This document shows positions 45,650 through 59,517 of a stretch of 64,000 nucleotides of DNA, one piece after another; positions within the stretch are counted from its first letter, which is position 1; each line of letters begins with the position of its first letter. This DNA is from Trichobilharzia szidati. Taxonomy: Eukaryota; Platyhelminthes; Trematoda; Strigeidida; Schistosomatidae. The translations under genes were made by a program, and so were the position numbers. The notes below the pieces were generated by a model, which was not told the origin of the DNA, searched no databases, and worked only from the letters and a program-made list of their open reading frames with translations. Location: assembly GCA_944472155.2 (NCBI GenBank), contig OX235271.1, forward strand, positions 122,889,329-122,953,328, written 5' to 3'.

Positions 45650-46205
45650 AGTTGTGTTCTCTGAGCTAGATGGTTTACTTGCGAAGCTTTCATTGCCCTA
45701 CTAGGCAACATCTTCAGCGCATACTTCAATTTGAAATGGGTTTTGAAATTTCCCCACGAGTTTATTAGTCAACTCCCCTGGTTACTTTGAACGTGGTTGG
45801 TTGAATTTGTCTGTCTTCACACTCTCAAGCCTACTTGTATTGGTATTGATTGTTTCCTGGACCTGAAGTCTGACGTTTTGTGCATGAGATTTTTCTCTGA
45901 AGGACTGGTAAATTTTATCTATGTCAATGTGCCTGTTAACTGCCAATTTACTGGAATAACAGGCTTCTAGAAATTAGCTGGAGTTCTTGGTGTTTCCTCT
46001 TCGTAATATTTGAATGCTGTCGCAGTCGAATTGGTGTCCATGTTTGTCTGTATGCAGCGATATGAGGGAGCGGATATCATGTCTTTTGACGGTTCGTTTG
46101 TGTTCATGGATGCGAAGACGAAGAGGGCGTCCACTATGGCGAATGTAGAGTTTTTTCGCAGTCGTTGCAATTTATTTTATAGACAATTACTCCCACCCAC
46201 TAAGT
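45650..46205 (-). mobile_element. Penelope-like element, 3' fragment with 3'-end repeat
   Basis: On the minus strand, with one stop: H-E-H-K-R-T-V-K-R-H-D-I-R-S-L-I-S-L-H, then T-D-K-H-G-H-Q-F-D-C-D-S-I-Q-I-L-R-R-G, F-L-E-A-C-Y-S-S-K-L-A-V-N-R-H-I-D-I-D-K. These blocks follow the GIY-YIG motif in PLE proteins (R...E-H...H-G-H...I-L...E-A...N-R-H). Downstream (45650-45800) lies the same 3'-end sequence as the 9.4-kb hairpin arms. The RT part is absent. Confidence 0.65.
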
Positions 46206-46924
46206 GAAGTACAGTCATAATACTGCTCAGTTAAAATGGACATTGAAACCCATATATTAGTTTGCGAATTGGATGAAAATGTAAAGCATATATTATAATT
46301 TAAATGACTTTTCTGTTAAAGTTTTCCTCTGAATTTAACCAGTCTACATTATCTTGTTTAAACCTTCCCATGACATGTTTTCACTAAGTGTATTTGTGTA
46401 ATCTGACAGATCTCTAAAATTTCACATCTAGAAAGTTACACACTTACTAATTTTCATTTCAGACTGGCGAAGATTATTCTTTAACAATACCTAGTCTGCG
46501 GTTTTGTACTGCTTGACATTTATCAGTGAGGTGTATCCGCCAGATTTGAAGAAAATTCTGTTCTTTTAAAAATTCGACATTACATTACTCAATTTCAAAT
46601 TCAGTGACTTTAACATTACATCGTGAAGATCACAGTTGACGCCGTATGAATCATCACACATCAAACAAATATGCATACACGTACATCGTGAAATAAAAGC
46701 ATGCAGAGGTGGACACGTTCTACAAATAGGTACAGACAGCAGTTATTCATTGCAAATGAGGATTATCCCTCACTCGTTTGTTCTGAAAGTGGTAAGCTAA
46801 GTTAGAGCTTTTATGCTTAATTATTCATAGAAGACAGAATTTACACAGTACTTCTACTCCTCAGATCGAATGGTCAGAAAATTGTGAATATATGAGCTTT
46901 TTTACAAATCATTACCATTGCTAC

Positions 46925-47118
46925 TGTTCATCAGTGGTTCAGTGGCAGAACGCTCGACAATCATACACGTGGTTCGCGTATCGATCCTCGGCCGACGCAA
47001 TCCTAGACCTCACTAAGCCAGTAGTAAGACCGGTAAAGAAGGAAGGCTGGGCTTGAGGCTAGCAACCCATAAAAAAGCTTGAAGCTCTATGCTCCACTCG
47101 GAACGTAAAGGAATAAAA
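46925..47118 (+). repeat. SINE family B copy
   Basis: Head ATCAGTGGTTCAGTGGCAGA, B-box-like GCGTATCGATCCTCGGCC, body CCGGTAAAGAAGGAAGGCTG, tail GCTTGAAGCTCTATGCTCCA. A short stretch between the body and the tail is deleted. Confidence 0.8.
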
Positions 47119-47119
47119 T

Positions 47120-50100
47120 ACGTCACTGCCATTTAAACCAAGCAGTAAATAATATTTTCATTTCAGCTGAATAAAATTAATAACTATCATTAGCAGTGGC
47201 TGAATATAAAAGTTACAGGCTTGAAGACAAAATCTCCAATAATAGCTTTTAATATATATATAAGTGAGGTTCAAATCCTTTAAATCAGAATTCTTTCTAA
47301 TCAAATAGCAGGATTTCTTTTCTTTCCCAATCAAATGGAAATTTGTAAACAAAATGATCAAACATTTAAAATTACTTACACTAATATTAGAAAAAGTAAA
47401 ATTGTCCATCTAATTTCTTTTATTTTCAATTCCTTCCATTAACGAAATATCAAAACGAACTTTAATAAAAGATGATACAACGGATTACTGGAGATAATTC
47501 AAATTTTTCCAAATTTTAAAGTAACTGATTCCTACTTTATTGCAATAATTGTTATTTTTCTTTTTAAGAAATTTTCAAAAAATATTTAATTAGAATTATA
47601 GTAAACTTCTTTAAAAGTTTCTATTTTTTAAAGTTTTAAATATTGATTTTAAATTACATCAGATTATATTAAACAATAGGAGTAAGTTCAATTTAATTAA
47701 TAAACACTAATGAGTGTGTATCCCTTATTTAAAAGGCAGATTATCTACTCAATCATCATGAATTTAGGAAATGTTCATTGGTTTGAATAAAAAAGGAAAT
47801 GAACTCAGAGGTAACAGATACAAATACAATGACCACAAATTAAATTCTATTAATAAATAAATGATTAATTGTTATCAGATGAGAGAAATTCACTACACTA
47901 AGAAGTTAATTTAATAGAAGTAATTAGAAAGTGCATTAAATTATTACTTGGTTAATTTTTCTTTATAGAATCTCCAGCTAATAACTTGAAAGCAGTTAAA
48001 GTATTGGACTGTTATCCGTTTGAAAGCAACTAAAACGTCAGTGAGCAGTAGACATATTTATGCTTCCAGTTTCACACTCTTCGATAGCATAACTTGGTAT
48101 GATGTATGAATTACAACTCTTAAGTTTAATGTGTCTCACATCTAGCATTTTGTAGTTATATACACCATGTCAGAACCGAAAAGTAAAATGCGATTCTTAT
48201 CAGTGAATAGCATTGAAATGAATTTCCTAAAGTTAAGTCAGAAGCTGAGGTATGTGAACTTAATCAGTTTGAATGTTTTCTGCTTTTAAGTGATAAACAG
48301 TAAAGTGCATCTGACATCTTGCAAGTAGACTTGTCTGTGATTCAAACTGTTATTAACATCCGAAGACAATGACTTTACCGATGAATCAATCAGATCACAG
48401 TTGACATCTTCAATAAATTACTGGCATATAACAACTGGTCAGTAACCAGTGTAGCCATTTATTCCTAGGTGCGAACTGTACTAAAAAGCTACCACCTGGC
48501 GAAGATTCGTAGATATGGTTCTATTCCAAAAGGGATCGCCATGCACTGAAAGTACCGCTGAAAATAGGTGACTCCAAAATAAAATGGGAGGTGCAAATAA
48601 ACCTTGTTAGCGACTACTGATCAACGGGAAACCTATGTACAGGCTCTCCTGCAGACTGATACCTCTCACATTTAATAACTCATGTCATTCAACTCAATCA
48701 AAACGCCAAAAATTGTGTATTTGTGATCTATTTTATCTATTCGTTATAATTATAAGTTTGAGGTCAATTGTTCTATAACTCCTAGGAATCAATCCTTTTC
48801 TCGACAATTCAGAGAAAGAAGAATATTAAAAGACTAAGGTAATTCTGCATAGTAATCGTAAGCACCTATCATCAAACGGTTGTTCACAAAACTTGAGAAA
48901 GAAACGAAACATTCTGGAATGACTATTGACGAACTACAAAATAACTTTCTCAATAAAAACAATCACCGTTATTGCTTGTAATTTTTCACCCATTAATTTA
49001 AAGCAATTCACAAAATAACTACTTATGAAATCACTACTCAATTGCATACTCTGTAGCTACTGTTCTATATCTGTTTGTATTGATTAACTTAAGCTTTGAA
49101 CTATGTTGATGAAAGTACACATATGGTATTTGAGAAGCCAAAAGCACTTCACCTATTAGTGTTTCCTGATTCCAATCCAATTAGAGAATACTGTTCTTGG
49201 ATTGTATGGAACTAAACCAGATATTTCACAAAGCTTAGTAAATTAACTTAAATAAATACGTGAAATGATTTTTGCTAGGTTAAGTGGAATTTTGCTGTAG
49301 TTAAATAGCACGGATGCACACCATCTGTTATAAATTATATTTGTAATATACAATCATAGAAACAACTGATATCACTGCTCAGTGTTGTTCTCTTTACTAA
49401 AGTGCTCTTATCTAAAAAGATATTTCTATGAATAAACACACAGTGCTTGTTATGTATTCTCAACTCTACAACAAGAAACCAATGTAATCAAAGTAATAAG
49501 CACTCTCGGGAATCATCACTGTGATCATCGAATACACTTTTAATTGAAATAATGCAGATTTGTATGTCAGGTGGATGATATTCAACACAACTAATTTAAC
49601 CCTCTTGAATGCTATGAGGACAATAATTAAATGCATTTTATTGTAATATCAGGCTGTTTAACTGATAAATATCGCATTATTGGAAAATGTTATTCCCAAT
49701 AATCAAATTACAAAGTCAATGACTTAGGAAGTAAGTTAATATGCTGATGTTCAGCGTTCATATTTGATTACTGAACTAATTCCAGAAGGTCTATGATGAC
49801 TTCTACGATGAACAGTCATGTTTAACACACTGTTTTTTTAATAGTTTGGAAATGATTTAGAAATTGTCAAAGTAATATAACTAATAAAACAGAGTTAGCA
49901 AAAGCGTAGACCAACCGCATAGTGATGAGTCGATAAATAAAACTTCACAAATGAATAATATCTAAATTAGGTGACTTGATAATGAACTTCTTATGAATAA
50001 CTAGAAATGCACACATCATAATAACCTAAGCATGTTGAGACATTAAGAAAACGTAAAGGGACCTAATCAAGTTTGAACTGAAAGTATTAAAAGCGTCTCA

Positions 50101-50235
50101 AGACAACTGGGAGTGATTCAGATGATATTATTCTAACTGTTATTTACTTGATAACATGACAGATGCCATGATCCAGAATTCAATATTTAGATGAAACTTT
50201 TCACTCAGTATGTGGTCTAAAACATACAGGCCCCC
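47120..50235. other. No recognised feature
   Basis: Intron 1 sequence, very AT-rich around 47400-47900. The 83-codon minus ORF at 47158-47409 is low-complexity and not recognised. I see no SINE head, RT or GIY-YIG motif here. Confidence 0.5.
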
Positions 50236-50239
50236 TAGT

Positions 50240-53200
50240 AAACAAATACAACACAGGAAAAGAAGGTTCTTACAACCGGTCCCAAGCCCTGTTGGATGTG
50301 AGGCTAGTGGCCATAACACGGAAAATCAATCTAGTAGACACAGATACATTAACAAACAGTAAAAATATTGAAAATAAACTTATTTTTCTCTGGAATCGGA
50401 GAGATGGAATGATGAGGACTGGTGAAAGCATTCGATAAGAGAGTCAGCCGATGTATCCTCCTCAGATGAAAGCAAAACTAAGTACGAGGACATGTTCAAA
50501 GACGTCTAGGAAGGCTCATCAAATTGCAAAGAAATGAAAAGATATGGCATAGAAGTGCAGGTGGAATAAAAGTGAACTCTCTAAATTGTTAACCAAAGAG
50601 TCAATAATCTACTCCGGTCAACCGGACGACAACTACGAGTACACATAGGTAATGGCTATCATGTTGTCGCCAATAGCATCGATGGCGATTTTACAGTACG
50701 AACCAATCTCGTCCAGTATAATGACAGAAAGATTAGAATCAAAATGAAGCAAAGTCACAATTATCCAACCCTACGCATCTATAAACAACACGAACAAGAA
50801 AAGAAGGAAGATTTCTATAGAAAACTGCAAACAGTAATGGATCCATGGTGACATAAAATTTTAATAATTCATATGGATGTTAAATTGGGGGCAAACAACA
50901 TTCGAAGAGAGCTTATAATGGTCGAGAAGCTCTCGCCAAACTGAATGAGGACGGAGAACTCTTCACAGACTTCTGCGCCTTCACTGATTTGGTGATCCGA
51001 GGCACCATGTACAGACAAAAGGATATACACAAGGTGATATGGGTTTCACCAGACAGACACCAAAAATTGGATGGACTTCAATTTAATGTTACTCAATGAA
51101 GTGGAGACACAGACTCCTGGACAAAAAGTCGAGAAAATGGGGAGATTTGGCCTCAGACCAGTACCTAGTCCAGAGAGCCCTCAAGGTCAAGCTAAAAGCC
51201 TTCAAAATAACTGGGGACAGACCACAATTCAAGTCCAACATTCAGAAACTGAAGGACAACACTTCAAAGGATACATTGACTACAGATATCAGAGGGAAGT
51301 TGCATTAAGGAAGAAACCTGTGTATAAGAACATTGGAACTCTCTGAAGGTGATATTCAAGGAGAGGTGTGCAACCGTTCTAAGAAGAAGAGACAAGACAA
51401 AGAATGGCTGCCAACGGACACCTGGAAGCTAATAGAAGAGAGTAGGAAGGTGAAAGAGAAGATGACTCAATGCAAAGATGAACAACGGAAGGAGAAGCCG
51501 AGTTCAATGTACACTGCACTGAATAAAGAAGTGAATAAGAGTGTTAGAAAAGATAAAATTCAGTTCTACGATATACTGGCGTGCAACTGAAGCAGAACAG
51601 GCAAGTCTCATGTGAAATAGCCCTGAGAACATCACATAAGATAACCAGGTCTCTATCCGGGAAAAGATCAACCCAGATGATGAAACCAATAAAATATGTT
51701 CAAGTGAACCTGATTACCAAGGAGGAGAAACAAATCAAACAATGGACTTACCACTTCAAAGGACTCTTTAACCGACCATCACTTGCAATGTGTCCAGAAA
51801 TACCACCAACTGCAGATACACAACTACCAGTGGACACCAACAGAAACGGAAATCTTGAATGTCATGAAGTTACTGAGAGCTAGGAAGGCAGCAGAACCAG
51901 ATGGGATTCCTTCAAAAGCACTGAAAACGAACCTAGAGACCTCAGAGGACATCTTCACATCGCTGTTGCAAGAATTGGCACGGAATTATGCTCTAGTCCA
52001 CCCCAAGCAAAATATTACATCGCGTTATCCTAGGCAGACAAAAAGATAATCTGGATGCAAAACTCTTCCCGGAACAGGCTGGGATTCGGATTAAATTGCA
52101 GCTTTACGCATAGAATGACAGTCAAATGTTCACCTTAAATTCATCGACTCTGAATACGGCCTTCGACAGCATTGACTGCGAAGTAATTTGGAAACTACTA
52201 CAACACTATGGCGTGTCCCGAACTTCATTCAACAGCTATATGGCAATCTCACATATCAAGTGATCCACAATGGAAAATACGGCGGAGCCTTTGAAGTGAA
52301 GGCAGGAATATTTCAAGGCTGCATACTATCACTGATAATTTTCCTGATTATGGTAGACTGGATTATCTAGAAAACTTTGGGGAACGAGGAGGCAGAAATA
52401 CGTTGAACTTGTAAGATGACTCTAGAAGATTTGAAGTTTGCAAATGACTTATGTCTAGTGTCACACAAACTCCAACACTTACAAACGAAAATCAACAAGT
52501 TGACAGCAGAAGCATTGAAGATAGGACTTCAAGTGAACATACAGAAGACGGGAGTGATGAAGTTAACTAACCAGCACCAATCACCGTCAAACGGGGAGAT
52601 TTAGCAGAGGTTACTTTCCCCACTTATCTTGGAGGCATCGTTTCAACTACATGCGGAATGGATGAAGATGTCAAAGCCAGCCAGAATCGGAAAGGCACGC
52701 TACACCTTCATCATTCTGAAATTAGTTTGGAAATCTACTGAACTCAGCGTAAAGAACCAAATTCGGATTTATCGACATCAATATTAATTCACTCAGTTCT
52801 CCTATATGGGTCAGAAACTTGGCCAGCGTGTTACAAAAAGCATTTCCAACAGCTTGTTGGACTGTTATCACTAGCTACCTTTGATGGCTGCATATTGAAG
52901 ATCAGATGGTCAGAAAGAATTAGCAACAAGAAACTATGGGAACAGACTAACCAAGAACTTATGGTTCAACAAATATGTTGAAGAAAATGTAGATGGATCG
53001 GGCATACGCTGAGAAGACCGTTTAGTGACATCGTGCATCAGGCTCTCGAGTGTAACCCGAATACGAAAAGGAGAGTTGAGCGAATTAGAGTGTCACGGAG
53101 GAGATCGTGTGAGAAAGAGATGAAAGCTTTTGGGTGATTGTGGAGCCACCTAAAGAGGACTGAACAGAACAGGATTAAATGGAGATGTGTTGTCGAAGCC

Positions 53201-53240
53201 TTATGTTCTACTCAAAACCCCAAGGGAACAAAAATAATAA
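50240..53240 (+). mobile_element. RTE-like LINE (endonuclease plus reverse transcriptase), broken copy
   Basis: A nearly full-length non-LTR retrotransposon spread over several frames. The endonuclease region includes G-R-E-A-L-A-K-L-N-E-D-G-E-L-F-T-D-F-C-A-F (about 50920) and K-D-I-H-K-V-I-W-V-S-P-D (about 51020). The linker has W-L-P-T-D-T-W-K-L-I-E-E-S-R-K-V-K-E-K (51410) and A-R-K-A-A-E-P-D-G-I-P-S-K-A-L-K (51880). The RT has N-T-A-F-D-S-I-D-C-E-V-I-W-K-L-L-Q-H-Y-G (52155), I-F-Q-G-C-I-L-S-L-I-I-F-L-I-M-V-D-W-I (52310) and L-E-D-L-K-F-A-N-D-L-C-L-V-S-H (52420). The catalytic F-A-D-D box is F-A-N-D. The 3' end has R-W-I-G-H-T-L-R-R and a tail TATGTTCTACTC...AAGGGAACAAAAATAATAA. Multiple frameshifts and stops make it inactive. 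Confidence 0.85.
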
Positions 53241-53492
53241 TTTGCATTTTTCAGAAATAAAACATATTTGTTCCTTTAGCCGATAGGTTCAATCAACTTG
53301 ACCCACTGATAACAATGGATGGCTGTCACAATATATTGTGAATTAAAAGAAGCTGAATGCTTTGTTTCTGTTGAATCAGACTTATTCCCTGGATGTTAAC
53401 ATGTTCACATGGCCAGATTTAACACATCTAAATTCCACACCAATAGAAACATTTCGCCAGTGCCTAATATCAATTCGTTATTAAATTTGCTT

Positions 53493-53515
53493 TATATATA
53501 TATATATATATATAT
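53493..53515 (+). repeat. AT dinucleotide repeat
   Basis: About 11 TA units downstream of the LINE. Confidence 0.8.
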
Positions 53516-54367
53516 GTTGTCTACAACGTATTTTTTCCTAAATGGAGAGAAAGCAGAGATAACTTTTCGAGAATGATTCACTTAAAGTAATCAAAAATGA
53601 TTTTGTTTTTCCTTAATTTTACGTAAGTAAAGAAAAACCATCAAGGCACTTACTCACTTTCCAATAGTCAAATCAGTCCAGATAACAACGATGCGATTAA
53701 TAAAAATACTAGCCTCCATTAATGCTGTTTTTTTCCAGTTATCTGATATTTAGAAATTAATTCGAATTAGACAGTCATAAAACAAACTGTTTCAGTATTG
53801 TTTTTCTATGCGAAATGGATAAGATTAATTCAAAATATGAAAATTATTAAAATTTGTTACTGTTACCTTTTTGATAAAAAAAATTAGCATATGTGTACTA
53901 AGGTACACATATAGAGTACTTAGGATATTAAATATTATTCATGCACGTACTTAGTCGGACAGATCAGACAGAGTACTCGCTTGTTTTTAATGACGTAACA
54001 CTGTTCCGGGCTTTTATTAGCAATAATAATACTTCTGATAAAAATTAGGCGCTATATTTCTCTCTGTCTTGTCTGTATTCTTCACTAACTAATTTTTTGA
54101 AGTGTTCTGCAGCAATAAGTGTCCTAGATCAATGACAAGACTTGTAGATAAACATCCAAAATTAGTCAACAATTCCCTAAATCAGCATTTTCTACTGTCC
54201 AGTTCCGATATTTATTTAGAATTAACATGATTGTTGGACTCTTTATTTATATCTAGATATCCTCAAAAACGATTAATAACTAATATGAAGAAGAAAAAAT
54301 AAAAATAATGCTAGACAGGAACCACTAATATTTACAAGGAATCCATTAATGAATTGCTGACAGCTTC

Positions 54368-54552
54368 GTGCGTTGGTGGCACAGCGGTTAGGACTCTCTC
54401 CGATCATGTACATGGTCCGAGGTTCGATCCCCCGCCGACGCACACCTGATATCTATGGTCGGCTTGCAAAATTTGGGCTACCGATATCCATGCTGAAAAT
54501 TTCATACTTGTACCAAAATGCTGTGTGGAATCAAGCTATAATAAAATATTTT
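54368..54552 (+). repeat. SINE family C copy
   Basis: Head GCGTTGGTGGCACAGCGGTT, B box CGAGGTTCGATCCCCCGCC, body ACACCTGATATCTATGGTCG, ATTTGGGCTACCGATATCCA, tail GTGTGGAATCAAGCTATAAT and A-rich end. Confidence 0.85.
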
Positions 54553-55349
54553 TTTAAAATATAATATCCAATTTAATATGTAGTTTAGTTTGAACGCTTT
54601 GAACTATCCTTAGCACTTTATTTCTGAAGAACGTGTTTTAGTTAGCTTGAAGCTGTTTGAATACTCTCAGAATCAAGTAAATGATGTGCAACATAAAATC
54701 ACTGGCAGTAAGCCACAAGAACGTGGCGACGAAACATGCTTCAGTGACTTCGCTTAATCTTGTTAGGCTATTTCTGTTTGATTATCTGACCATAAGATTA
54801 ACGGTTGTGATATAAAGTAAAGTCGCCATAAACAGGTCTGTTTTTTTTATTGTAAAATATAAATATGACTAGCAAAAATCAGTACGCTTTTATAAAGAAT
54901 TGTTTATTTCTTTTTGAGTGAGCTAAAGGCTTCATTCCATTCATATTTATCCTAAAAATCACATAACGACCGTTTCCTTAATATTTATAAAATCTGTAAA
55001 TTACCATAAACATATCATATTAACTGAAATCCGAAATTTTCTTTAAAAAAACGTAGGAATATTGATATATAAAGGCGATTTCCAACGGTTGTTTCATCCA
55101 TTAACCCATATAACGGCAGTCAGTAATTTTAGGATTTTTCGAAAAAGACGTATACACTTCTAAGTAAGCCATCAGAATGTTTTCTACTTTGTAAATAGAT
55201 GGTTTCTTCTTGAATAAAGACTGAAACATAACCGTTGTCTCCTATTTACTCATTCTTACTCATAAATTATTTTGTTTCTAACATTATAGACAGAATATAA
55301 ATGCGATTGAGAAATTAATTTAAGTCTAATAATGTATATGCATATACAT

Positions 55350-55520
55350 ATTGCATGTGAGTCAGTGGTTGGATGGTAGAATACTAGTCAACTACACATG
55401 TGGTGCAGGGTTCGATTCCCTGAACCTGGCTCATGTGGTAGTAAGCCCCTACTGTTACTGAAACTTTACGGTTCACATTTGAAGCCCTATGCTCCAGTCG
55501 GAACGCAAAGGAATGTTACA
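55350..55520 (+). repeat. SINE family B copy (internally deleted)
   Basis: Head TGAGTCAGTGGTTGGATGGT, B box CAGGGTTCGATTCCCTGAAC, tail TTTGAAGCCCTATGCTCCAG and GGAACGCAAAGGAATG. The usual body between the head and CTACTGTTACTGAAACTT is mostly missing. Confidence 0.75.
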
Positions 55521-55570
55521 TATATATACGTCATTGTAACTTGGTTCGCAACTAAACATGTATATGTATA

Positions 55571-56362
55571 CATTTGTAAAAGATTATATTTGTAAAATCT
55601 CAGCGAGATTGAAATGAGTAATTCCAACGTTTCGTTCGGTAATCTGGTCCGAACTTCTTCAGGGAAATTAATCGAAATTAACATAACAGAAGTTTATATA
55701 TAGAAGGAATATCACTTGTTTTCAAAACCTTTGTCCAATCATGAGTCATTCAGCAAGTATCAACAAGTATAATAAACAAATTTTATGAGCTGTGATCAAA
55801 ATTTGACCTCGGACTTACAAATATTGGTCTACTTTTGTTAAACACTTTAAACAGAGTGTGTATGCGTGTGTGTGGGTAAACAGTTGTAAAACATTTCTTA
55901 ACGTCTCCATAGGAAGATATAGACAGTCAGGAATTTGACCAAGTATTAATAATTAGTGATACATATCCATTTTTATTTATTAATAAGGATTTCCTATGCA
56001 TCAGCTAACATCACGCCTTCATGTCTGTTCAAACTGTTAGTATCTAGAATTTTAGGATTAGAGTTTAGTAGAAGCACCCTGTCGGACTTATTGCTTTGTC
56101 TTCTTTCTGAAGATTGAGCTGCCTTATTCGACCTACTGGAGTTGTCAGGTGACTCGACAGCTACGGATTTAGGATATGCATTCTGTTGCAGACAACGGAG
56201 AGTGAAAACAGGATGATTGTGCCAATTACACAGTTTCTTTGTTAATTTAATTCGATTGCAAAATAATAATTCAAATGAACTGTCGTCAAGATTTGACAGA
56301 ATAGTTCTAAAATATTTGGGCGCCGAGTGAGAAGTAGACATTTGTAAAAGATTATATTTGTA
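55571..56362 (-). mobile_element. Internally deleted Penelope-like element between 24-bp direct repeats
   Basis: The 24-base sequence CATTTGTAAAAGATTATATT+TGTA occurs exactly at 55571-55594 and 56339-56362 and brackets 744 bp. On the minus strand the insert starts with a 115-codon frame (56341 to 55994) whose ATG lies in the repeat. It contains F-E-L-L-F-C-N-R-I-K-L-T-K-K-L, W-H-N-H-P-V-F-T-L-R-C-L and Y-P-K-S-V, similar to the N-terminal helical region that precedes the RT in some PLEs. The insert ends with CCTGAAGAAGTTCGG...GAACGAAACGTTGGAATTAC, a typical PLE 3' end. The RT and nuclease parts are absent. The direct repeat may be a target-site duplication or an element-derived terminal repeat. 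Confidence 0.6.
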
Positions 56363-57954
56363 TATTTATATCTGTCAAAACAGTTGGTTGATTTAGAATT
56401 TCATAGCTTTTCACTTTTGCCACAAATTTATTATTAAACCGGGAAAAACCGCAATAAATGTTTAAAAAAATATATTTGAAACCCTTAATGCATACAGTTA
56501 CATACATTGAAACATCTGAGTTTTGATTTGAAACACTGTAGCCTTGTCCTTAAATAGACTCTAAGTTTTTATTAAGGTGAGTTATGTAACGAAATAACTC
56601 GAGCAATACAGTAAGACTTTTGATTTTTTTTCTAATATTTTGTTTCAGCTGTTACCTTGGGACAAAAACGTTTTGATCAACGATAGGTTCAGAAGTGATT
56701 TTTATTTACCAGCTCTTAGAAACTGTACAGAACGATAATTTTGGCCCTGATAGCCAATAATTTTATTTCTAAACTACGGAAAAAGTAACATCTGAATAAC
56801 ATGATTATACTCAGAATTCATACCGTTTTTGCCCCCGAAAGTGAAAATCATAAATTGAATTTTAACAGAGATAGATTGTTCAGTCATAACTTCATAAACC
56901 TGTGTAGCTTTAAAGGTTGAAGTGATTCCCTAGTTGATTCTAGCATGTACTTAATACTGTCAAAGTTAGGTTATAATTCTGAGATTCCTTACAAACATGG
57001 TAAAGAACATAATAGGATATGACCGAAGATGGAGTGAAAATTATTGTAACATTCACTTCCGTGTTGTGGCTTAGAAAGTAATCACCATTTCATGAACAAA
57101 ATAATAATACACAGCTAGGAAGTTCATAGGTAATTTATTGGTTTCATACCCGGTTTTATTCATTGAATGAAACAGTTCATTAGGCAAGTGAGTACACTTA
57201 TCTCAAATATTTGTTGAAAAAATTAACTACTCTTAATAGAGAAACAGTAGTTTCAGGAATAATAACTGAAATCTTATCTGCTGTCTATAAATGACGGAAT
57301 TCACATCTGATATTGTGAATCTCATCTATTCTTATTCTCCATGCTGCATAAACTATTTCACCGAAGTAAATTTTCAACTTAGTTTAAATCTTCACTTATA
57401 TAACCATCATATTAAAAACCTATTTTATTTACGTAACATGATTCAGTGAGTCACTGAGTATGAAATCCGGACCGGACTAAATATCTAGCCTTAATTTTTG
57501 TGAAAATTAGACCGACTTCGGGTAAAAGGAAACCTTAAATCCGGAAATTACTGAACAGCTATCATGTCCTACAGTAAAACTTTTGAGTGATGCAAATGAC
57601 TGTTCTCGCCAAGAATCACGCTAAATATGCAGGAATTCAATGGTCTATTGTTTTCATTAACTGCTGATTTATAAATTAGTGACATCACTATTCATTGGTG
57701 AATGTATGTCATGAGATACGGGATGATTTTGCGAGAAATTAGGCTTCGGAATCATTGGAATCCTCACACTTCTGATAACTGCATATCGCTCAACTTTCAA
57801 AAGAATTTCGTTGAGTTACTCTGAAATATTGCGACTTATGCAGACTTCTAAATTAGGTGAGATAACAGACGATTACCAGTCACTTTAAGTGTGAAGATAA
57901 TATTTCACGACTATAGTCTTGATCGAGCTGTTACTTAACACTGCTGCAGAGTAT

Positions 57955-58072
57955 TTTTGATTGGACACTAATCAGTAACTAGTGTAATACGTCTAGTCCT
58001 ATCTTTCGTGCAGACTGTGTTCTATCAGTCACGTTTTGTGATGTGGCCACCACTGCAGAGTCCCAGACTAGC
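57955..58072 (-). repeat. Family D repeat, 3' fragment
   Basis: On the minus strand: GTGGCCACATCACAAAACGT, GACTGATAGAACACAGTCTG, GGACTAGACGTATTACACTA and GTGTCCAATCA, collinear with 10455-10560 and 23840-23935. Confidence 0.6.
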
Positions 58073-59304
58073 CTAAAATGACCATCTAGTTTTCTTATTC
58101 TGTATGGTTCTCTGACTAAAACTGGTTGGATTTGAAATCTGTCTTTAAAATTATTAATTTATAAGCAATCAATTGTTAAAGCCATCAGAATTTAATTTTG
58201 TTAGTAGAGCAATGGAGTGAATGTAAAAACAAGAAAAAGAATTTTTAAAATTTTACCCATAAGTGTGACTGAAAAGTGACTCGATACAGATTAATAATAA
58301 TAATAATAAAAGTCATAAAAAGACTATAAAATCCAATTATTTCGAAGTCTGTCACATCATTCAATTTCCGACTAATTCTATTTCTGTAATAAACATTTTA
58401 TTTTAGCAATAATAGACGATTAAGCTCGCATAAAATCAATAATTCATCCCTTGAATTAATCTCTTATTTTTATTATGTTATTTTAGAAAGTTTTAAAATA
58501 AACTAGGGAAGGACATTTTAGAGTAATTAACAATTAACAATTTTCTAACGACGTTAAATTTTGTCATGAAAATAACAGGTAGCATGTGATCAGTAGAATT
58601 TTTAAAGACACTAATTTAATGTTTGTCTATCATTAGATCCATATTATTATGCATATTATTCGTCTCTTACAAATATTAGCTAAAGGACTATTGAACATCA
58701 GAAAGCCCTAGAAAGTTGATTCTCTTTGACTCTTCACCTTTCAGTAGTTCACACTGATGAGCCATAAGATTTAGTATCAGTTTTGTGTACCTTGTTTCAG
58801 ACAGGTTGCTACAGGTCTCACCATAGAAAGCATCACCTACCTACTTATTGTACATCTTAGGTAACACTTTCATAAATTGTAATTTGCATTAAGTCAAACC
58901 TAATTAGTCACCACGGGCAACATCTTGCTAACAATAGGTGGTTGAACACTGCCAGGCGGGTTTTTCGATAATTTTAAACGACTAAACCAATAAAAGTAAA
59001 TAGTATTCCATAGATGTGGATGCAAAAGAATAATGCTATCCAACTAAATGAATGCATATGGACGACTAAAATATGTAACTTGAAACAACCTATCAACAAA
59101 ATGGTGGTTAGATGAATTTCTACTGAAGCAGCACAGCTTTATATTGTATTAAAAAGGAATAGAAAAGACAGAAAATTCAGGTTGTTTCACAGAGCAGTAT
59201 GAATATAAAGTTAGTGTCACTTTTTATGTATCACACTTCCTACTAATTAAATAAACTGTATTCGAAATGATACGTTGTCACAGATATGTTTTAATTTTTT
59301 TTCC

Positions 59305-59506
59305 TTCACGTCCCCAGTGGAACATAGGACTTCAAGCTAGTGGCAGTGTTAATTTTACGAGATGGGGTTGCTAGACTCATGCCCAACCTTTCCTCTTCAC
59401 CAGTATTATTTCTGGCTTAGCGAGGTAAAGGAATGCGCTGGCCGGGGCTCGAACCCCGAACCATGTGCATGGTCGGCGAGCGTCCTAACCGCTATGCCAC
59501 CAACGC
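59305..59506 (-). repeat. SINE family B copy
   Basis: On the minus strand: GCGTTGGTGGCATAGCGGTT, AGGACGCTCGCCGACCATGC, B box CGGGGTTCGAGCCCCGG, body CTGGTGAAGAGGAAAGG, tail CTTGAAGTCCTATGTTCCAC. Head-to-head with the family C copy that follows. Confidence 0.87.
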
Positions 59507-59517
59507 TTATGTTTTAA

